Shown here: positions 52,011 through 63,952 of the stretch, one piece after another
Position numbering within the stretch: the first letter of the stretch is position 1
How the letters are laid out: each line of letters begins with the position of its first letter
Origin: Archangium violaceum Cb vi76
GTDB taxonomy: Bacteria > Myxococcota > Myxococcia > Myxococcales > Myxococcaceae
DNA length: 64,000 nt
Direction of reading: 5' to 3'
NCBI RefSeq assembly: GCF_000733295.1
Contig: NZ_JPMI01000201.1
Location: 1-64,000, forward strand
Made by a program: the position numbers and the translations under genes
Notes under the pieces: generated by a model
The model's database searches: none
Seen by the model: only the letters and a program-made list of their open reading frames with translations
Told to the model about the DNA's origin: nothing

Positions 52011-53639
52011 CTACCGGTTCATCGAGCCAAGGAACTCGGTGTTCGACGCGGTCGGACGCATGTGCTTGAGCACGAACTCCATCGCGTCGATCGGCGTGAA
52101 CGGGTGCAGCACCTGACGCAGCGCCGTAATCCGGATGAGGTCCGCGGGCGGCAGCAGCAGCTCTTCCTTGCGCGTACCGGACTTGTTGATGTCCAGCGTC
52201 GGGAAGATGCGCTTCTCCATCAGCTTGCGGTCCAGGACGATTTCCGAGTTACCGGTGCCCTTGAACTCCTCGAAGATGACCTCGTCCATGCGGCTGCCGG
52301 TGTCGATGAGCGCGGTGCCGATGATGGTGAGGCTGCCGCCCTCCTCGATGTTGCGCGCCGCGCCGAAGAAACGCTTGGGCTTGTGCAGCGCGTTGGCGTC
52401 CACACCGCCGGAGAGAATCTTGCCCGAGGCCGGCACCACCGTGTTGTAGGCGCGCGCCAGACGGGTGATGGAGTCCAGGAGGATGCACACATCGTACTTC
52501 TGCTCGACCAGGCGCTTGGCCTTGTCGATGACCATCTCCGCCACCTGCACGTGACGCGTGGCCGGCTCGTCGAAGGTGGAGCTCACCACCTCGCCGCGCA
52601 CGTTGCGCTCCATGTCCGTCACTTCCTCGGGGCGCTCGTCCACGAGCAGAACGATCAGGTACACGTCCGGGTGGTTCTTCGAGATGGCGTGCGCGATGTT
52701 CTGCAGCAGCACCGTCTTACCGGCCTTCGGAGGCGCGACAATCAGGCAGCGCTGCCCCAGACCGATGGGGCAGAACATGTCGATGATGCGCGTGGTCATC
52801 TCCGAGCCCTCGTGCTCCAGCTTGAGCTTGCGGGTCGGATAGAGCGGCGTGAGGTTGTCGAAGAGGATGCGCTCGCGGGCCGCCTCGGACAGCGGATCCG
52901 TGAAGTTGACCCGATCCACCTTCTGCAGCGCGAAGAAACGCTCGCCCTCGCGCGGCTGGCGGATGGGGCCCGTCACCGTGTCGCCCGGCCGCAGGTTGAA
53001 GCGGCGCACCTGCGACGGTGACACGTAGATGTCATCCGGGCTCGGCTGGTAGTCGCTGTCCGCGCTGCGCAGGAAGCCGAAGCCGTCGCTGAGCAGTTCC
53101 ATCACGCCCTCGGCGTGCACCTCGAACTTCTTGTCCGCGATGCCCGACAGCAGCGAGAAGATGAGGTCCTGCTTCTTCAGGCCCTGGTAGCCCTCGACGC
53201 CGAAGTCGTGGGCCATCTTCGCCAGGTCGGTGATCTTCATCCGCTTCAGGTCATTGAGCTTGATGACCTGCATGGGAGCGCCGTCGCGCGTCACCTCGGT
53301 GACGGTGGGCGTCTCGGCCGGCTCGGGAGCGGCGGGCTGCGCGGCCGGCTCCTCGTGCTCGTGCGCGGCGTGGGCGCGGACCTCCTGGTACTCCTCATCT
53401 CTGAGAGGATGCGAGGGGATCGGCGTCAGCACCGGGCGCGGCGTCTCGGCCACGGCGGGGGTCTCGGACTCGGCCTCGACGTCGGTGTCCTCTTCCCGAC
53501 GGCTCGTCGCGCGGCGGCGCGCCGGCTTGTCGGAGTCGTCCCGCTCCGGGGTCTTCGCCCGCGTCGTGCGACGCTTGGGCTTGTCCTCGGCTTCGACGGG
53601 AACCAGGAGCTTCTCTTTGGGGGAACGGGCTTTTGCCAT
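52011..53639 (-). CDS. rho: transcription termination factor Rho with disordered N-terminal extension
   Basis: Hexameric RNA helicase that ends transcription. The 542-aa protein has an extra N-terminal region of about 120 residues, charged and Pro/Ala-rich, ahead of the Rho-N domain ([20 protein letters not shown]). The RNA-binding cold-shock domain follows ([20 protein letters not shown]), then the ATPase with Walker [16 protein letters not shown], Walker [17 protein letters not shown] and the [23 protein letters not shown]-loop region. Extensions of this kind occur in Actinobacteria and myxobacteria and may help bind structured, G+C-rich RNA. The ATG at 53639 gives [10 protein letters not shown]. 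Confidence 0.96.
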   Translation of the reverse strand: MAKARSPKEKLLVPVEAEDKPKRRTTRAKTPERDDSDKPARRRATSRREEDTDVEAESETPAVAETPRPVLTPIPSHPLRDEEYQEVRAHAAHEHEEPAAQPAAPEPAETPTVTEVTRDGAPMQVIKLNDLKRMKITDLAKMAHDFGVEGYQGLKKQDLIFSLLSGIADKKFEVHAEGVMELLSDGFGFLRSADSDYQPSPDDIYVSPSQVRRFNLRPGDTVTGPIRQPREGERFFALQKVDRVNFTDPLSEAARERILFDNLTPLYPTRKLKLEHEGSEMTTRIIDMFCPIGLGQRCLIVAPPKAGKTVLLQNIAHAISKNHPDVYLIVLLVDERPEEVTDMERNVRGEVVSSTFDEPATRHVQVAEMVIDKAKRLVEQKYDVCILLDSITRLARAYNTVVPASGKILSGGVDANALHKPKRFFGAARNIEEGGSLTIIGTALIDTGSRMDEVIFEEFKGTGNSEIVLDRKLMEKRIFPTLDINKSGTRKEELLLPPADLIRITALRQVLHPFTPIDAMEFVLKHMRPTASNTEFLGSMNR

Positions 53640-53822
53640 GTGATGTGGGGGGATTGCTGCTGGCTGGCGCCCTGGGGTACGCGGTAGGCGAAACACCCTC
53701 AGAGCGGCACTCGGGCTCCCTTCTTGCCGGGACCTCGCGAGTGGTGGAACCTTGCGCTGGGAAGAGATGGGGCTTGGGAAGTGGGACAACAACCCCCATG
53801 AGCCGCTGCAAGAGGTTATTGA

Positions 53823-55943
<2,121 letters not shown>

Positions 55944-55956
55944 AAGGGCAGCCACC

Positions 55957-56241
55957 ATGGACAGGCGGCGAGCAGGCCTCCGGATTCGAGGCAAGGTGCA
56001 AGGGGTGTTCTACAGGGAGAGCGCCCGCACCGAGGCCTTGCGTCTCGGACTGACGGGATGGGTGCGCAACCTCTCCGACGGGTCCGTGGAGGCCGTCGTG
56101 GAGGGAGCGCCGGAGGCCATCGAGTCGTTTGTCACCTGGTGCCATCGCGGTCCGACGCAGGCCCGGGTAACGGAAGTGGAGCGCGCTGATTCCGAGGCGC
56201 GTGGGGAGTTCAGCACCTTCACCGTGGAGCGCAGCTCATGA
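55957..56241 (+). CDS. acyP: acylphosphatase
   Basis: Small enzyme that hydrolyses acyl phosphates. The 94-aa protein has the family signature [19 protein letters not shown], with the phosphate-binding Arg in YRES, and the second motif [17 protein letters not shown] with the catalytic Asn. It lies 13 bases after ligA and overlaps the DUF3052 gene by 4 bases. Confidence 0.95.
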   Translation: MDRRRAGLRIRGKVQGVFYRESARTEALRLGLTGWVRNLSDGSVEAVVEGAPEAIESFVTWCHRGPTQARVTEVERADSEARGEFSTFTVERSS

Positions 56242-56684
56242 CTCCCTATGCGCTGGCATCTCTGCCGGCCATGCTGGGCATCAAATCCGGCAGCAAGGTT
56301 TCCGTCATCAACCCCCCGCGGGGGTTCGTCCAGCGGCTCAACCCGCTGCCCGAGGGCGTGGAGTTCCTCATCACCGCCCAGACGGGCCTGGACGTCATCC
56401 TCTTCTTCACCCAGGACGCGCACGAGCTCGTCCAGCGCCTGCCGGCCCTCTCGCGCGCCATGGCGCTCACCGGGGGCATCTGGGTGTGCTGGCCCAGCGG
56501 CGAGGGCATCAAGACGTCCCTCTCCGAGGACTTCATCCGCCAGGCCGCGCTCGACATCGGCATGGTGGACAACAAGATCTGCATCATCGACAGCACCTGG
56601 ACGGGCCTGCGCCTGGTGCGCCGCCCCCGGGGAAGGCTGGACAAGCCGGAGAACCGGAAGAGGGCGCCCACCGCCCAGGCCTAG
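56238..56684 (+). CDS. DUF3052 family protein
   Basis: The 148-aa protein matches the DUF3052 pattern: [18 protein letters not shown] near the N-terminus, [17 protein letters not shown], and [20 protein letters not shown] followed by [19 protein letters not shown]. The biochemical role of the family is not known to me. It is cytoplasmic and translationally coupled to the acylphosphatase gene. Confidence 0.85.
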   Translation: MTPYALASLPAMLGIKSGSKVSVINPPRGFVQRLNPLPEGVEFLITAQTGLDVILFFTQDAHELVQRLPALSRAMALTGGIWVCWPSGEGIKTSLSEDFIRQAALDIGMVDNKICIIDSTWTGLRLVRRPRGRLDKPENRKRAPTAQA

Positions 56685-57233
56685 GGGCGGCCGGGCGAGC
56701 TGCTGGAAGGCGGACATTTTCCATGTCTCGCCTTTACAGGTCGTATCAGGCGTGAAAACCTTTTGGTGTTTTCGGGCCTTGGAACGTTCCACCAGGGGTG
56801 GGGCGTTTGGGGTCCAAATGGATTCTTGATTTTTGAGACGGGTGCGTTCCCAGGACACCAGGGGGCGCCGCTGCACCGGGTCTCTCTCGCCCCCCCAAGG
56901 CGCCCGCGGATGGGCTCCGACCGGGTGTGGAAGGAAGAGGACGGGCGGTAGGCGCGCCAGGGGACTGCGGAACGCTCGATTGGAAGTCAGTCCCCGCCCG
57001 GCAGGGTGCCGGTAGCCGCGGGGCCAACATGAACTCGGAGGAGCAGGCCCTGGTCCCCTCGACCCTCACCCGCCCGGAGACAGCCGGAGCCCCCGCACAG
57101 GGGCCGTCCTGCGTTCGTGCGCGCCGAGGGCCTGGAGCCGCCTCTCCCCTCGCAGCGCGCTCGGAAGCGGGAGACGCCGTCGCCTCCCGTCCGCCGGAGC
57201 TCACGCCTCCGCGCGCGCGCCCAGGATTCTTCA
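56685..57233. other. 549-base gap ahead of the RNase E/G gene
   Basis: No supported gene is seen on either strand. The first 150 bases are noticeably AT-richer (AAAACCTTTTGGTGTTTTC near 56755), which fits a promoter zone, and the rest is G+C-rich. The stretch may hold a long 5' leader; RNase E mRNA in enterobacteria has one used for autoregulation. This is inference, since no conserved leader hairpin can be identified by eye. Confidence 0.4.
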
Positions 57234-59861
57234 ATGAGCAGCATCCTCGTCATCAACGCGGCGGGCCGGGAGACCCGCGTGGCCCTCGTCGAGACCGGCC
57301 ACATCGCGGAGTTCTACCTCGAGCGTAAGAAGGACAAGGGAATCGTCGGAAACATCTACAAGGGCCGCGTCGTCCGGGTGCTCCCGGGCATGCAAGCGGC
57401 CTTCGTGGATATTGGCCTGGAGAAGGCCGCCTTCCTGTACGTCAGTGACGTCGTCTACGACCCGGACTTCGCGCGCGCCCAGTTCGAGTTGACCGAGGGC
57501 GAGCACGACGACGCCCCGGAAGTCCCCGAGGAGTCCGAGGCCATGGCCGCCGAGGCCGCCCATGAGACGGGCGCCGAGGTGGACGCCGAGGTCCACGAGC
57601 ACGCCGCCCCCGCGGGCGAGGCTCCCCCCGCCGTCGAGGAGCCCGAGCACCACGCCGAGGAGCACCGCGCCGAGGAGCCCACCCCCGTGGCCGCTCCCGC
57701 CGCGCCGGTGGCCGCCGCTCCCTCCGAGCCGGTGGCCACCACCGAGCCCGTGGCCGTGGCCACCACCGAGCCCGTGGCCGTGGCCGCCCCGGCCGAGCCC
57801 GTGGCCGCTGCCGCCGAGCCGGTGAGCGTCGCTCAGACGCCGGTGGAGTCCGCGCCCGTGAGCGTGGAGGCCCAGGCGACCCCCGCTCCAGAGGCGGCCG
57901 CGTCCATGCCCGCCACCGAGGGTGCCGTGGCCCTGGCACTGCCTTCCGAGCCGGCCACCGTCACCGGTGAGCAGGCCGCCGAGGCCCCCGCCGCTCCGGC
58001 CGAGGCCCCCGCGCAGCGCCCCGAGACGGCCGCCGGTGAGCGCCGGGCTCCGCGCGAGAACCGCGAGGCCGCTCGCGAGGCCCGTGAGGCCCGCCGCGAG
58101 CAGAAGGACCGCGAGCGCGAGAAGGACCGCGAGAAGGACAAGGCCCGCAAGCAGCGCGAGGAGCAGCAGCGCAAGCGCGAGGAGGAGAAGTCCAAGCCGC
58201 GCAAGACGGCGAAGATCGAGGAGCTGCTGAAGGTGGGCCAGGAGGTCGTGGTCCAGATCTCCAAGGATCCCATCGGCACCAAGGGCGCGCGCCTCACCTC
58301 GCACATCTCCATCCCGGGCCGTCACCTGGTGTTCATGCCCACGGTGGACCACGTGGGCATCAGCCGCCGCATCTCCAACGAGAAGGAGCGCAAGCGCCTG
58401 CGGGAGATCGTGGACCGGCTGCGTCCGCCCGGGACGGGCTTCATCGTGCGCACGGTGGCCGAGAACGTGCCGCAGGAGAAGCTCGAGACCGACATCCGCT
58501 TCCTCATCGAGGTGTGGAACCAGGTGGTGCGCCGCAACGAGAAGCGCGGTGGCCCCGGTCTGCTGCACCCGGACCTGGACCTCATCCTGCGCGCCACGCG
58601 CGACCTCTTCGCCCACGACGTGGAGAAGCTCGTCGTCGATGACCGCGAGGAGTACGAGCGCATCCTCGGCTTCGTGAACGCGCAGGATCCGGCGCTCAAG
58701 GACCGGGTGGTGCTCCACGAGTCGGACGAGCCCATCTTCGACGCGTACGGGATTGAACACGAGCTGCAGCGCGCCACCCAGCGCAAGGTGTGGCTCAAGA
58801 GCGGCGGCTACCTCATCATCGACCAGGCCGAGGCGCTCACCGCCATCGACGTCAACTCGGGCCGCTACGTCGGCAAGAAGAGCCTCGAGGAGACGATCAC
58901 CAAGATCAACGTCGAGGCGGCCAAGGAGATCGTCTACCAGCTGCGGCTGCGCAACATCGGCGGCATCATCATCTGCGACTTCATCGACATGGAGAAGCCG
59001 CAGAACCGGGACAAGGTCTTCAAGTCGCTGCAGGAGGCGCTGGGCCGGGACAAGGCCAAGACGAACGTGCTGCGCATCTCCGAGCTGGGCCTGGTGGAGA
59101 TGACGCGCAAGCGCGTGCGCGAGTCCATCGGCCGCGTGCTGCACGAGGACTGCCCGTACTGCGATGGCAAGGGCTTCGTGAAGACGGCGACCACGGTGGC
59201 CTACGAGATCTTCGGGGAGATCCGCCGCGAGGCGCCGGGCTACAAGGACCCGACGCTGGTCATCAACTGCAACGCCGAGGTGGCGCGGTTGCTCCAGGGC
59301 GAGGAGCGCCAGGAACTGCGGCACCTGATGGACCGCTACAACAAGTCCATCCAGGTGAAGGCGCAGCAGAACTACCACCGCGAGCAGTACGACATCTACG
59401 GCCGCAGCGCGCAGGGCGGGGACCACAAGGTGGCCTCGTCGCCGGGCTCGGGTGATGGCGAGCTGTCCATGCAGCGCCGGCCCGAGAGTGGCGGAGGAGA
59501 GCGGGGCCCGCGCGAGGGTGGCCGCGACCGCGACCGCGATCGTGACCGGGGTGGTGGCCGCGACCGCGGAGAGCGCGGCGACCGGGGTGGTGGCCGTGAC
59601 CGTGGCGAGCGCGGCGACCGGGGTGAGCGCGGCGAGCGCGGCGACCGGAGTGGTGGTGGCCGTGACCGAGACCGTGACCGGGGAGACCGGAGTGGTGGTG
59701 GCCGCGACCGTGACCGTGACCGCAACCGGGGCGAGCAGCAGCGCCGGCCCGAGCAGCGGGAAGGACGCGGCCAGCAGCAGGGGCAGGCGAGCGAGCAGCC
59801 CAACGCGAATGCCACGCCTCCGAAGCCGCCGAGCGGCGGCAACGAGCCTGGCAACACCTGA
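57234..59861 (+). CDS. rng: RNase E/G family endoribonuclease with long insert in the S1 domain
   Basis: Endonuclease of mRNA decay and rRNA processing. The 875-aa protein starts SSILVINAAGRETRVALVE, with the first half of the S1 domain (GNIYKGRVVRVLPGMQAAFV). An Ala/Glu/Pro/Val-rich insert then a basic Arg/Lys/Glu helix cover about residues 85-320. The S1 domain then resumes (LLKVGQEVVVQISKDPIG). The catalytic DNase-I-like part has the metal-binding Asp residues in TAIDVNSGR and IICDFIDM, and the Zn-link is CPYCDGKG. The last 150 residues are RG/RD-rich repeats (GGGRDRGERGDRGGG), a likely RNA-binding tail. ATG at 57234 with AGGA upstream. Confidence 0.93.
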   Translation: MSSILVINAAGRETRVALVETGHIAEFYLERKKDKGIVGNIYKGRVVRVLPGMQAAFVDIGLEKAAFLYVSDVVYDPDFARAQFELTEGEHDDAPEVPEESEAMAAEAAHETGAEVDAEVHEHAAPAGEAPPAVEEPEHHAEEHRAEEPTPVAAPAAPVAAAPSEPVATTEPVAVATTEPVAVAAPAEPVAAAAEPVSVAQTPVESAPVSVEAQATPAPEAAASMPATEGAVALALPSEPATVTGEQAAEAPAAPAEAPAQRPETAAGERRAPRENREAAREAREARREQKDREREKDREKDKARKQREEQQRKREEEKSKPRKTAKIEELLKVGQEVVVQISKDPIGTKGARLTSHISIPGRHLVFMPTVDHVGISRRISNEKERKRLREIVDRLRPPGTGFIVRTVAENVPQEKLETDIRFLIEVWNQVVRRNEKRGGPGLLHPDLDLILRATRDLFAHDVEKLVVDDREEYERILGFVNAQDPALKDRVVLHESDEPIFDAYGIEHELQRATQRKVWLKSGGYLIIDQAEALTAIDVNSGRYVGKKSLEETITKINVEAAKEIVYQLRLRNIGGIIICDFIDMEKPQNRDKVFKSLQEALGRDKAKTNVLRISELGLVEMTRKRVRESIGRVLHEDCPYCDGKGFVKTATTVAYEIFGEIRREAPGYKDPTLVINCNAEVARLLQGEERQELRHLMDRYNKSIQVKAQQNYHREQYDIYGRSAQGGDHKVASSPGSGDGELSMQRRPESGGGERGPREGGRDRDRDRDRGGGRDRGERGDRGGGRDRGERGDRGERGERGDRSGGGRDRDRDRGDRSGGGRDRDRDRNRGEQQRRPEQREGRGQQQGQASEQPNANATPPKPPSGGNEPGNT

Positions 59862-59963
59862 GGGGTGAGGTTGCCGGGCCCGCCGTGGAACCCACCGCGG
59901 GCCCCGCCCCCCCTCCCCCTGGCCGAGCCGCCCTGGCATTGGATAGCCTTCGCCTCTCCCCGG

Positions 59964-61394
59964 ATGCGGCCCGTCACCCCCCTCTTCTTCAAGCGACTGC
60001 GCGCCAGCGCGCTCCAGTGGGCCCGGCGCACCTGGGCGCCGATGGAGCGGACGCGCATGGGCCGTTTCGCCATGGACACGTTCGTGGCGGTGCGCGGCCT
60101 CGCACGCGGCTTCCAGGGCGAGAACATCCGCCTCAGGGCCGCGGCGCTCACCTACATCAGCGTCTTCTCCCTGGTGCCGCTGCTGACGGTGGTGGTGGCC
60201 TTGCTGGGCGCCTACCACCAACAAGAGGTCCAGCACCGCCTGCGCGAGTTCATCTTCGCGGTGATGGCTCCGGGCGTACGCGAGGAGTCGTCGGCCTTCC
60301 TCGAACGCTTCCTGGAGCCGGGCCACACGACGGCCATTGGAAGCGCGGGCTTCCTCGGGCTGCTCTTCTCGGCGGGCTCGCTGCTGCACAACATCGACGT
60401 CTCGCTGAACGAAATCTGGGGCGTGAAGAACCACCGCTCCTGGGTGGTGCGCGGGCTCATCTACGCGGGACTGCTGCTGCTGGGTCCGCTGATGCTGGCC
60501 ATCTCGCTCACGGGAACGGGCGTGGTCCGCTCCTTCCTGCAGGGCACCCACGCACCGCTCGTCGTGGACCTCTTCGAGCTGCTATTCGGCGCCCTGTCTC
60601 CCCTCGTAGCGGCGGGTGGGCTCACCCTGCTCTACTACGTGACGCCCAACACCCACCTGCGCCTGCGCTCGGCACTCTCGGGTGGACTGGTGGCGGGCGC
60701 GGCCTGGAGCGTGGCGCGGCATGTGTACACGGGCATCGCCGCGTACAGCTTCCGCCACAACCCGCTCTACGCCTCGCTGGGCGCCCTGCCCATGTTCCTC
60801 GCGTGGCTGTACGTGGACTGGCTCCTCTTCCTCGTGGGCGCCCGCCTCTCCTACGCGGTGGAGCACGCCACGTTCCGGGACTCGCTGTGGGTCTTCGGTG
60901 CCCACCCGCGCGCCCGGGAGCTGGTGGCGGCCCGGGTGGCCCAGGAGACCACGCTCGTCTGGTTCGACGGAGGAACGCCCCCGCTCCCCCGGGACCTGGC
61001 CCTGCGCCTCCGGGTCGCCGAGGTGCTCGTCGACGAGGTGGTGGACGACCTGGAGCGGGCGGGTCTGGTCGAGCGTCACCGGAAGGGAGGCATCCTGCCG
61101 GCCCGCGCCCCGGCCGAGCTGACCCTGGCCGACCTGACGCTCGCCGTCCACGGCGTCTACAACCCCGTCGAGCCGGGCTCCCACACCACCCCACGAGCTC
61201 CCGGCTTCGAGGTCCTGGACGCCTTCTTCCGGGAGTCGGACCGGGCGGGGCTCGACGTCTTGCGTCGGACGCGGTGGGTGGACCTCGCCATCCTGGTGCG
61301 CCCGGGGCTCGCGGAAGCCCAGGCGGCCACGACGGCGGCCACGGCCCCGGAACCCTCTCCGGCCGAGACAGTGGCCGGAAGCGGAAATCCGTAA
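59964..61394 (+). CDS. YihY/BrkB family membrane protein with C-terminal soluble domain
   Basis: The 476-aa protein has six or seven membrane segments in the YihY layout, with LRAAALTYISVFSLVPLLTV, SAGSLLHNIDVSLNEIWGVK, LLYYVTPNTHLRLRSALSGG and the YASLGALPMFLAWLYVDWLLFLVGA signature. A cytoplasmic C-terminal part of about 150 residues follows, which looks like a winged helix (LALRLRVAEVLVDEVVDDLE then AGLVERHRKGGILPA). The family was once called RNase BN, but that activity belongs to another protein, and its real function is unclear. The start is uncertain: the ATG at 59964 is the first with plausible sequence. Confidence 0.85.
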   Translation: MRPVTPLFFKRLRASALQWARRTWAPMERTRMGRFAMDTFVAVRGLARGFQGENIRLRAAALTYISVFSLVPLLTVVVALLGAYHQQEVQHRLREFIFAVMAPGVREESSAFLERFLEPGHTTAIGSAGFLGLLFSAGSLLHNIDVSLNEIWGVKNHRSWVVRGLIYAGLLLLGPLMLAISLTGTGVVRSFLQGTHAPLVVDLFELLFGALSPLVAAGGLTLLYYVTPNTHLRLRSALSGGLVAGAAWSVARHVYTGIAAYSFRHNPLYASLGALPMFLAWLYVDWLLFLVGARLSYAVEHATFRDSLWVFGAHPRARELVAARVAQETTLVWFDGGTPPLPRDLALRLRVAEVLVDEVVDDLERAGLVERHRKGGILPARAPAELTLADLTLAVHGVYNPVEPGSHTTPRAPGFEVLDAFFRESDRAGLDVLRRTRWVDLAILVRPGLAEAQAATTAATAPEPSPAETVAGSGNP

Positions 61395-61424
61395 CGTTTC
61401 TAGGAGGTTGGCGGACCTCGCGCC

Positions 61425-61452
61425 TTGCGCGCCCCATCGGTTCTGTTATCGT
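61425..61452 (+). promoter_or_regulatory. possible housekeeping promoter of the IHF-like gene
   Basis: TTGCGC (61425-61430) and TATCGT (61447-61452) are 16 bases apart, 67 bases before the ATG at 61519. The match to the consensus is moderate, but the site lies in the only AT-richer patch of this gap. Confidence 0.4.
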
Positions 61453-61518
61453 TTCGGGATTCGACCACGGGCCAAGCGCCCTGTTTCCGAGGGGTTACGC
61501 GGTTTGCGGGAGCGTGCG

Positions 61519-61857
61519 ATGCTGAAGTCCGATCTGATCAACGTCCTCGTCGGCAAGAAGGGGATGACGCAGAAACAGGCCGAGGCCACCGTCGAGACGA
61601 TCTTCGAGTCCATGAAGGATGCCCTTTGCCGCGGAGAGAACATCGAGATCCGCGGGCTGGGCGCCTTCCATGTGAAGAACTACCAGGGCTACCAGGGCCG
61701 CAATCCGAAGACGGGGCAGATCATCCCCGTGAAGCCCAAGCGGGGCCTGCTGTTCCGCACGGGCAAGGAGCTGCGCGACCGCGTCAACCGGCCGGCGCCC
61801 CAGACCCCGCAGTCCGACATCTCGTTCGACCCCAAGAGCGGCAACGGCACCTACTAG
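61519..61857 (+). CDS. HU/IHF family DNA-bending protein (IHF-like)
   Basis: The 112-aa protein has the whole HU/IHF fold: MLKSDLINVLVGKKGMTQKQ with the N-terminal helices, IEIRGLGAFHVKNYQGYQGR leading into the beta arms, and the arm tip RNPKTGQIIPVKPKRG with the intercalating Pro, then LLFRTGKELRDRVN. The RNPKTG arm and the GKELR-xx-VN ending are closer to IHF subunits than to HU. A disordered tail of about 18 residues extends the usual length. GGGAG lies 7 bases before the ATG. Confidence 0.93.
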   Translation: MLKSDLINVLVGKKGMTQKQAEATVETIFESMKDALCRGENIEIRGLGAFHVKNYQGYQGRNPKTGQIIPVKPKRGLLFRTGKELRDRVNRPAPQTPQSDISFDPKSGNGTY

Positions 61858-61864
61858 CCTCCGC

Positions 61865-63952
61865 TCAGCGTCCCAGGGCCACGGGCGCCAGCCGCCCCAG
61901 GGGACGTATCTGCAGGTTCATGTCCAGCTCGCCATAGGTGAGCACCGCGACGTCCGGAAAGGCGCCCTCGCACAGCTTGCGCAGGGTGCGCCGGACATCG
62001 GGAGCCGTGAGCAGCACCGTCTGCCCCCCCGTGGCGATGTGCTTCACCCCCTCCAGAATCTCCGCCACCCGCTCGGGTGAAGGTGCCGGCCCGCGAGGGC
62101 CACCGGAGCGCAGCGTCTCCTCGATCTCCGGATCCACCAGGTAGGCGAAGAGCGGCCCGGACGGGGCGAACTTGTGGCTGAGGTAGCGGGAGAGTGCCTG
62201 ACGGCAGCGCTCGGCCAGGGCCGAGGCATCCCCTTCGGTCGTGGGAGCCACCAGCGCCTCGAGGATGGCGCGCATGTTCCGAATGCTCACCTGCTCCTCC
62301 ACGAGCTTGCGCAACACCTCGGTGAGCAGCGGCAGCGGGACCTTCTGGAGCGCTTCCTTCACCAGCGTGGGAGCCTGGGCCTCGAGCCCATCCAACAGCC
62401 CCTGCACCTCCTGGATGCCGAGGAACCCCGCCGTCCGGGCGCGGAGGAGGCTTCGCAGGTGCTCGGCGATGAGCTCCCCGGCACTCCGGAGCGGAACCTG
62501 CGCCATGTCCAGGCGGGCGCGCGCCTCCGCCGACACGCGACTGATGGGCTTGCCGGTGGAGGGCTCCAGCGCGGGCTCCGCCTTCAACTCCAGGAAGGCC
62601 AATTCCTCCGGCTGCGCCAGCGCATAGAGCGCCCCGGGCACGACCTGTCCCATCGCCGCGGGCACCTCGTCGACCAGGATGCGGTAGCTCCCCGCTGGAA
62701 GATAGGTGGCCTCGGTCCGCACCCGGATGCCGGGTACACGCACGCCCAGTTCGTAGAAGACCTCGTCCCGTATCCGGTTGAGCACCTGGTGCACGAACGC
62801 GCCCCCATTTTCCTGGGCCAGCGGCGTGAGGTCCGGCGAGAGGTCCACTGTCAGCGGGGCGACTCCCACCGGAGCCACCGTGCTCTCGGGAGGTGCTCCC
62901 GGGCCGCCCTGAGCCCCCTCCCCTGCTTCGGTTCCGCCCTCGGTCTGGGCCACTCCGGCGCCCTCCTCCGCCCCGGAGTCCTTCATCCGCCCGAGGGCAT
63001 GCGCCAATGCCCCCAGGACCACCCCCAGCCCGAGGAACGTCAGGTGTGGCATCCCCGGCATCGCGGCGAGGGCCACGCACAGCCCGGCCACCACCCACAT
63101 TGCCCGGGCCTCTCCGAAGAGCTGCGAGCCAATCTCCGCCCCGAGCGAGTCGTCCTCCTTCTCCGAGGCCACGCGCGTGACGACGAGACCCGCCGCCACC
63201 GCGATGCACAGGGAGGGAATCTGAGACACCAGCCCGTCGCCGATAGCGATGAGCGCATAGGTGGAGGCCGCGTCCGCCATGGTCATCCCGTTCTGCAGGA
63301 CGCCGATACAGATACCGCCCAAAAGGTTCACCGCGACGATGACCAGGCCCGCGATGACATCGCCCTTCACGAACTTCATCGCGCCATCCATGGCACCGAA
63401 CATCTGGGATTCGCGCTCCAGGTTCCGGCGCCGGCGGCGCGCCTGCGCCTGGTCGATGGCTCCCGCTCGCAGGTCCGCGTCGATGGACATCTGCTTGCCC
63501 GGCATCGCGTCCAGGGTGAAGCGCGCGGAGACCTCGGCCACGCGCTCGGCGCCCTTGGCCACCACCAGGAGCTGCACCAGCGTCAGGATGGCGAAGATGA
63601 CCGCGCCGACGACGTAATCCCCTCGCACCACGAACTCGCCAAAGGCCTGGATGACCTCGCCCGCATGTCCCTCCGCGAGCGCCAGCCGCGTGGACGACAC
63701 GTTGAGCGCGAGCCGGAAGAGCGTCGTGAACAACAACAGTGTCGGGAAGGACGTCACCTTCAGCGCATCCCGGGCGTAGAGCGCCGCCACCAGCAGCGCC
63801 ACCGCCGCCGCCAGATTGATGGCCAGCCCCAGGTCCAGCAGCCAGGGCGGCAGCGGGATGATGAGTGCACCGAGCACCGCGGCCATCGCCACCGCGAGCA
63901 CCACATCCGAGGACCTGCGCGCCCTCATGAGAATCTTCATCAGTTGGTTCAT
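61865..63952 (-). CDS. sctV: type III secretion export gate protein SctV (FlhA/FHIPEP family)
   Basis: Major inner-membrane export gate component of type III secretion systems. The 695-aa protein has an N-terminal domain with seven or eight membrane segments and the FHIPEP signature region (VSARFTLDAMPGKQMSIDAD, then QMFGAMDGAMKFVKGD). A linker rich in Gly, Glu and Ala follows (about residues 325-375), and then the cytoplasmic nonamer-forming domain. Non-flagellated myxobacteria carry SctV rather than FlhA, hence the name; FlhA cannot be excluded from this gene alone. Its ATG overlaps the stop of the upstream gene. Confidence 0.88.
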   Translation of the reverse strand: MNQLMKILMRARRSSDVVLAVAMAAVLGALIIPLPPWLLDLGLAINLAAAVALLVAALYARDALKVTSFPTLLLFTTLFRLALNVSSTRLALAEGHAGEVIQAFGEFVVRGDYVVGAVIFAILTLVQLLVVAKGAERVAEVSARFTLDAMPGKQMSIDADLRAGAIDQAQARRRRRNLERESQMFGAMDGAMKFVKGDVIAGLVIVAVNLLGGICIGVLQNGMTMADAASTYALIAIGDGLVSQIPSLCIAVAAGLVVTRVASEKEDDSLGAEIGSQLFGEARAMWVVAGLCVALAAMPGMPHLTFLGLGVVLGALAHALGRMKDSGAEEGAGVAQTEGGTEAGEGAQGGPGAPPESTVAPVGVAPLTVDLSPDLTPLAQENGGAFVHQVLNRIRDEVFYELGVRVPGIRVRTEATYLPAGSYRILVDEVPAAMGQVVPGALYALAQPEELAFLELKAEPALEPSTGKPISRVSAEARARLDMAQVPLRSAGELIAEHLRSLLRARTAGFLGIQEVQGLLDGLEAQAPTLVKEALQKVPLPLLTEVLRKLVEEQVSIRNMRAILEALVAPTTEGDASALAERCRQALSRYLSHKFAPSGPLFAYLVDPEIEETLRSGGPRGPAPSPERVAEILEGVKHIATGGQTVLLTAPDVRRTLRKLCEGAFPDVAVLTYGELDMNLQIRPLGRLAPVALGR

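Noticed and set aside
59515-59740. Tandem GACCG/GACCGTGACCG repeats as a possible CRISPR or non-coding repeat
   Set aside because: They are in frame and encode the RG/RD-rich tail of the RNase; there are no unique spacers.
57231-60551. Very long antisense open frames, for example 1106 codons opposite the RNase gene and 985 codons opposite the murE-murD region (24770-27727)
   Set aside because: They mirror G/C-rich third codon positions of real genes, have no ribosome sites, and give low-complexity His/Arg/Ala/Val-rich translations.
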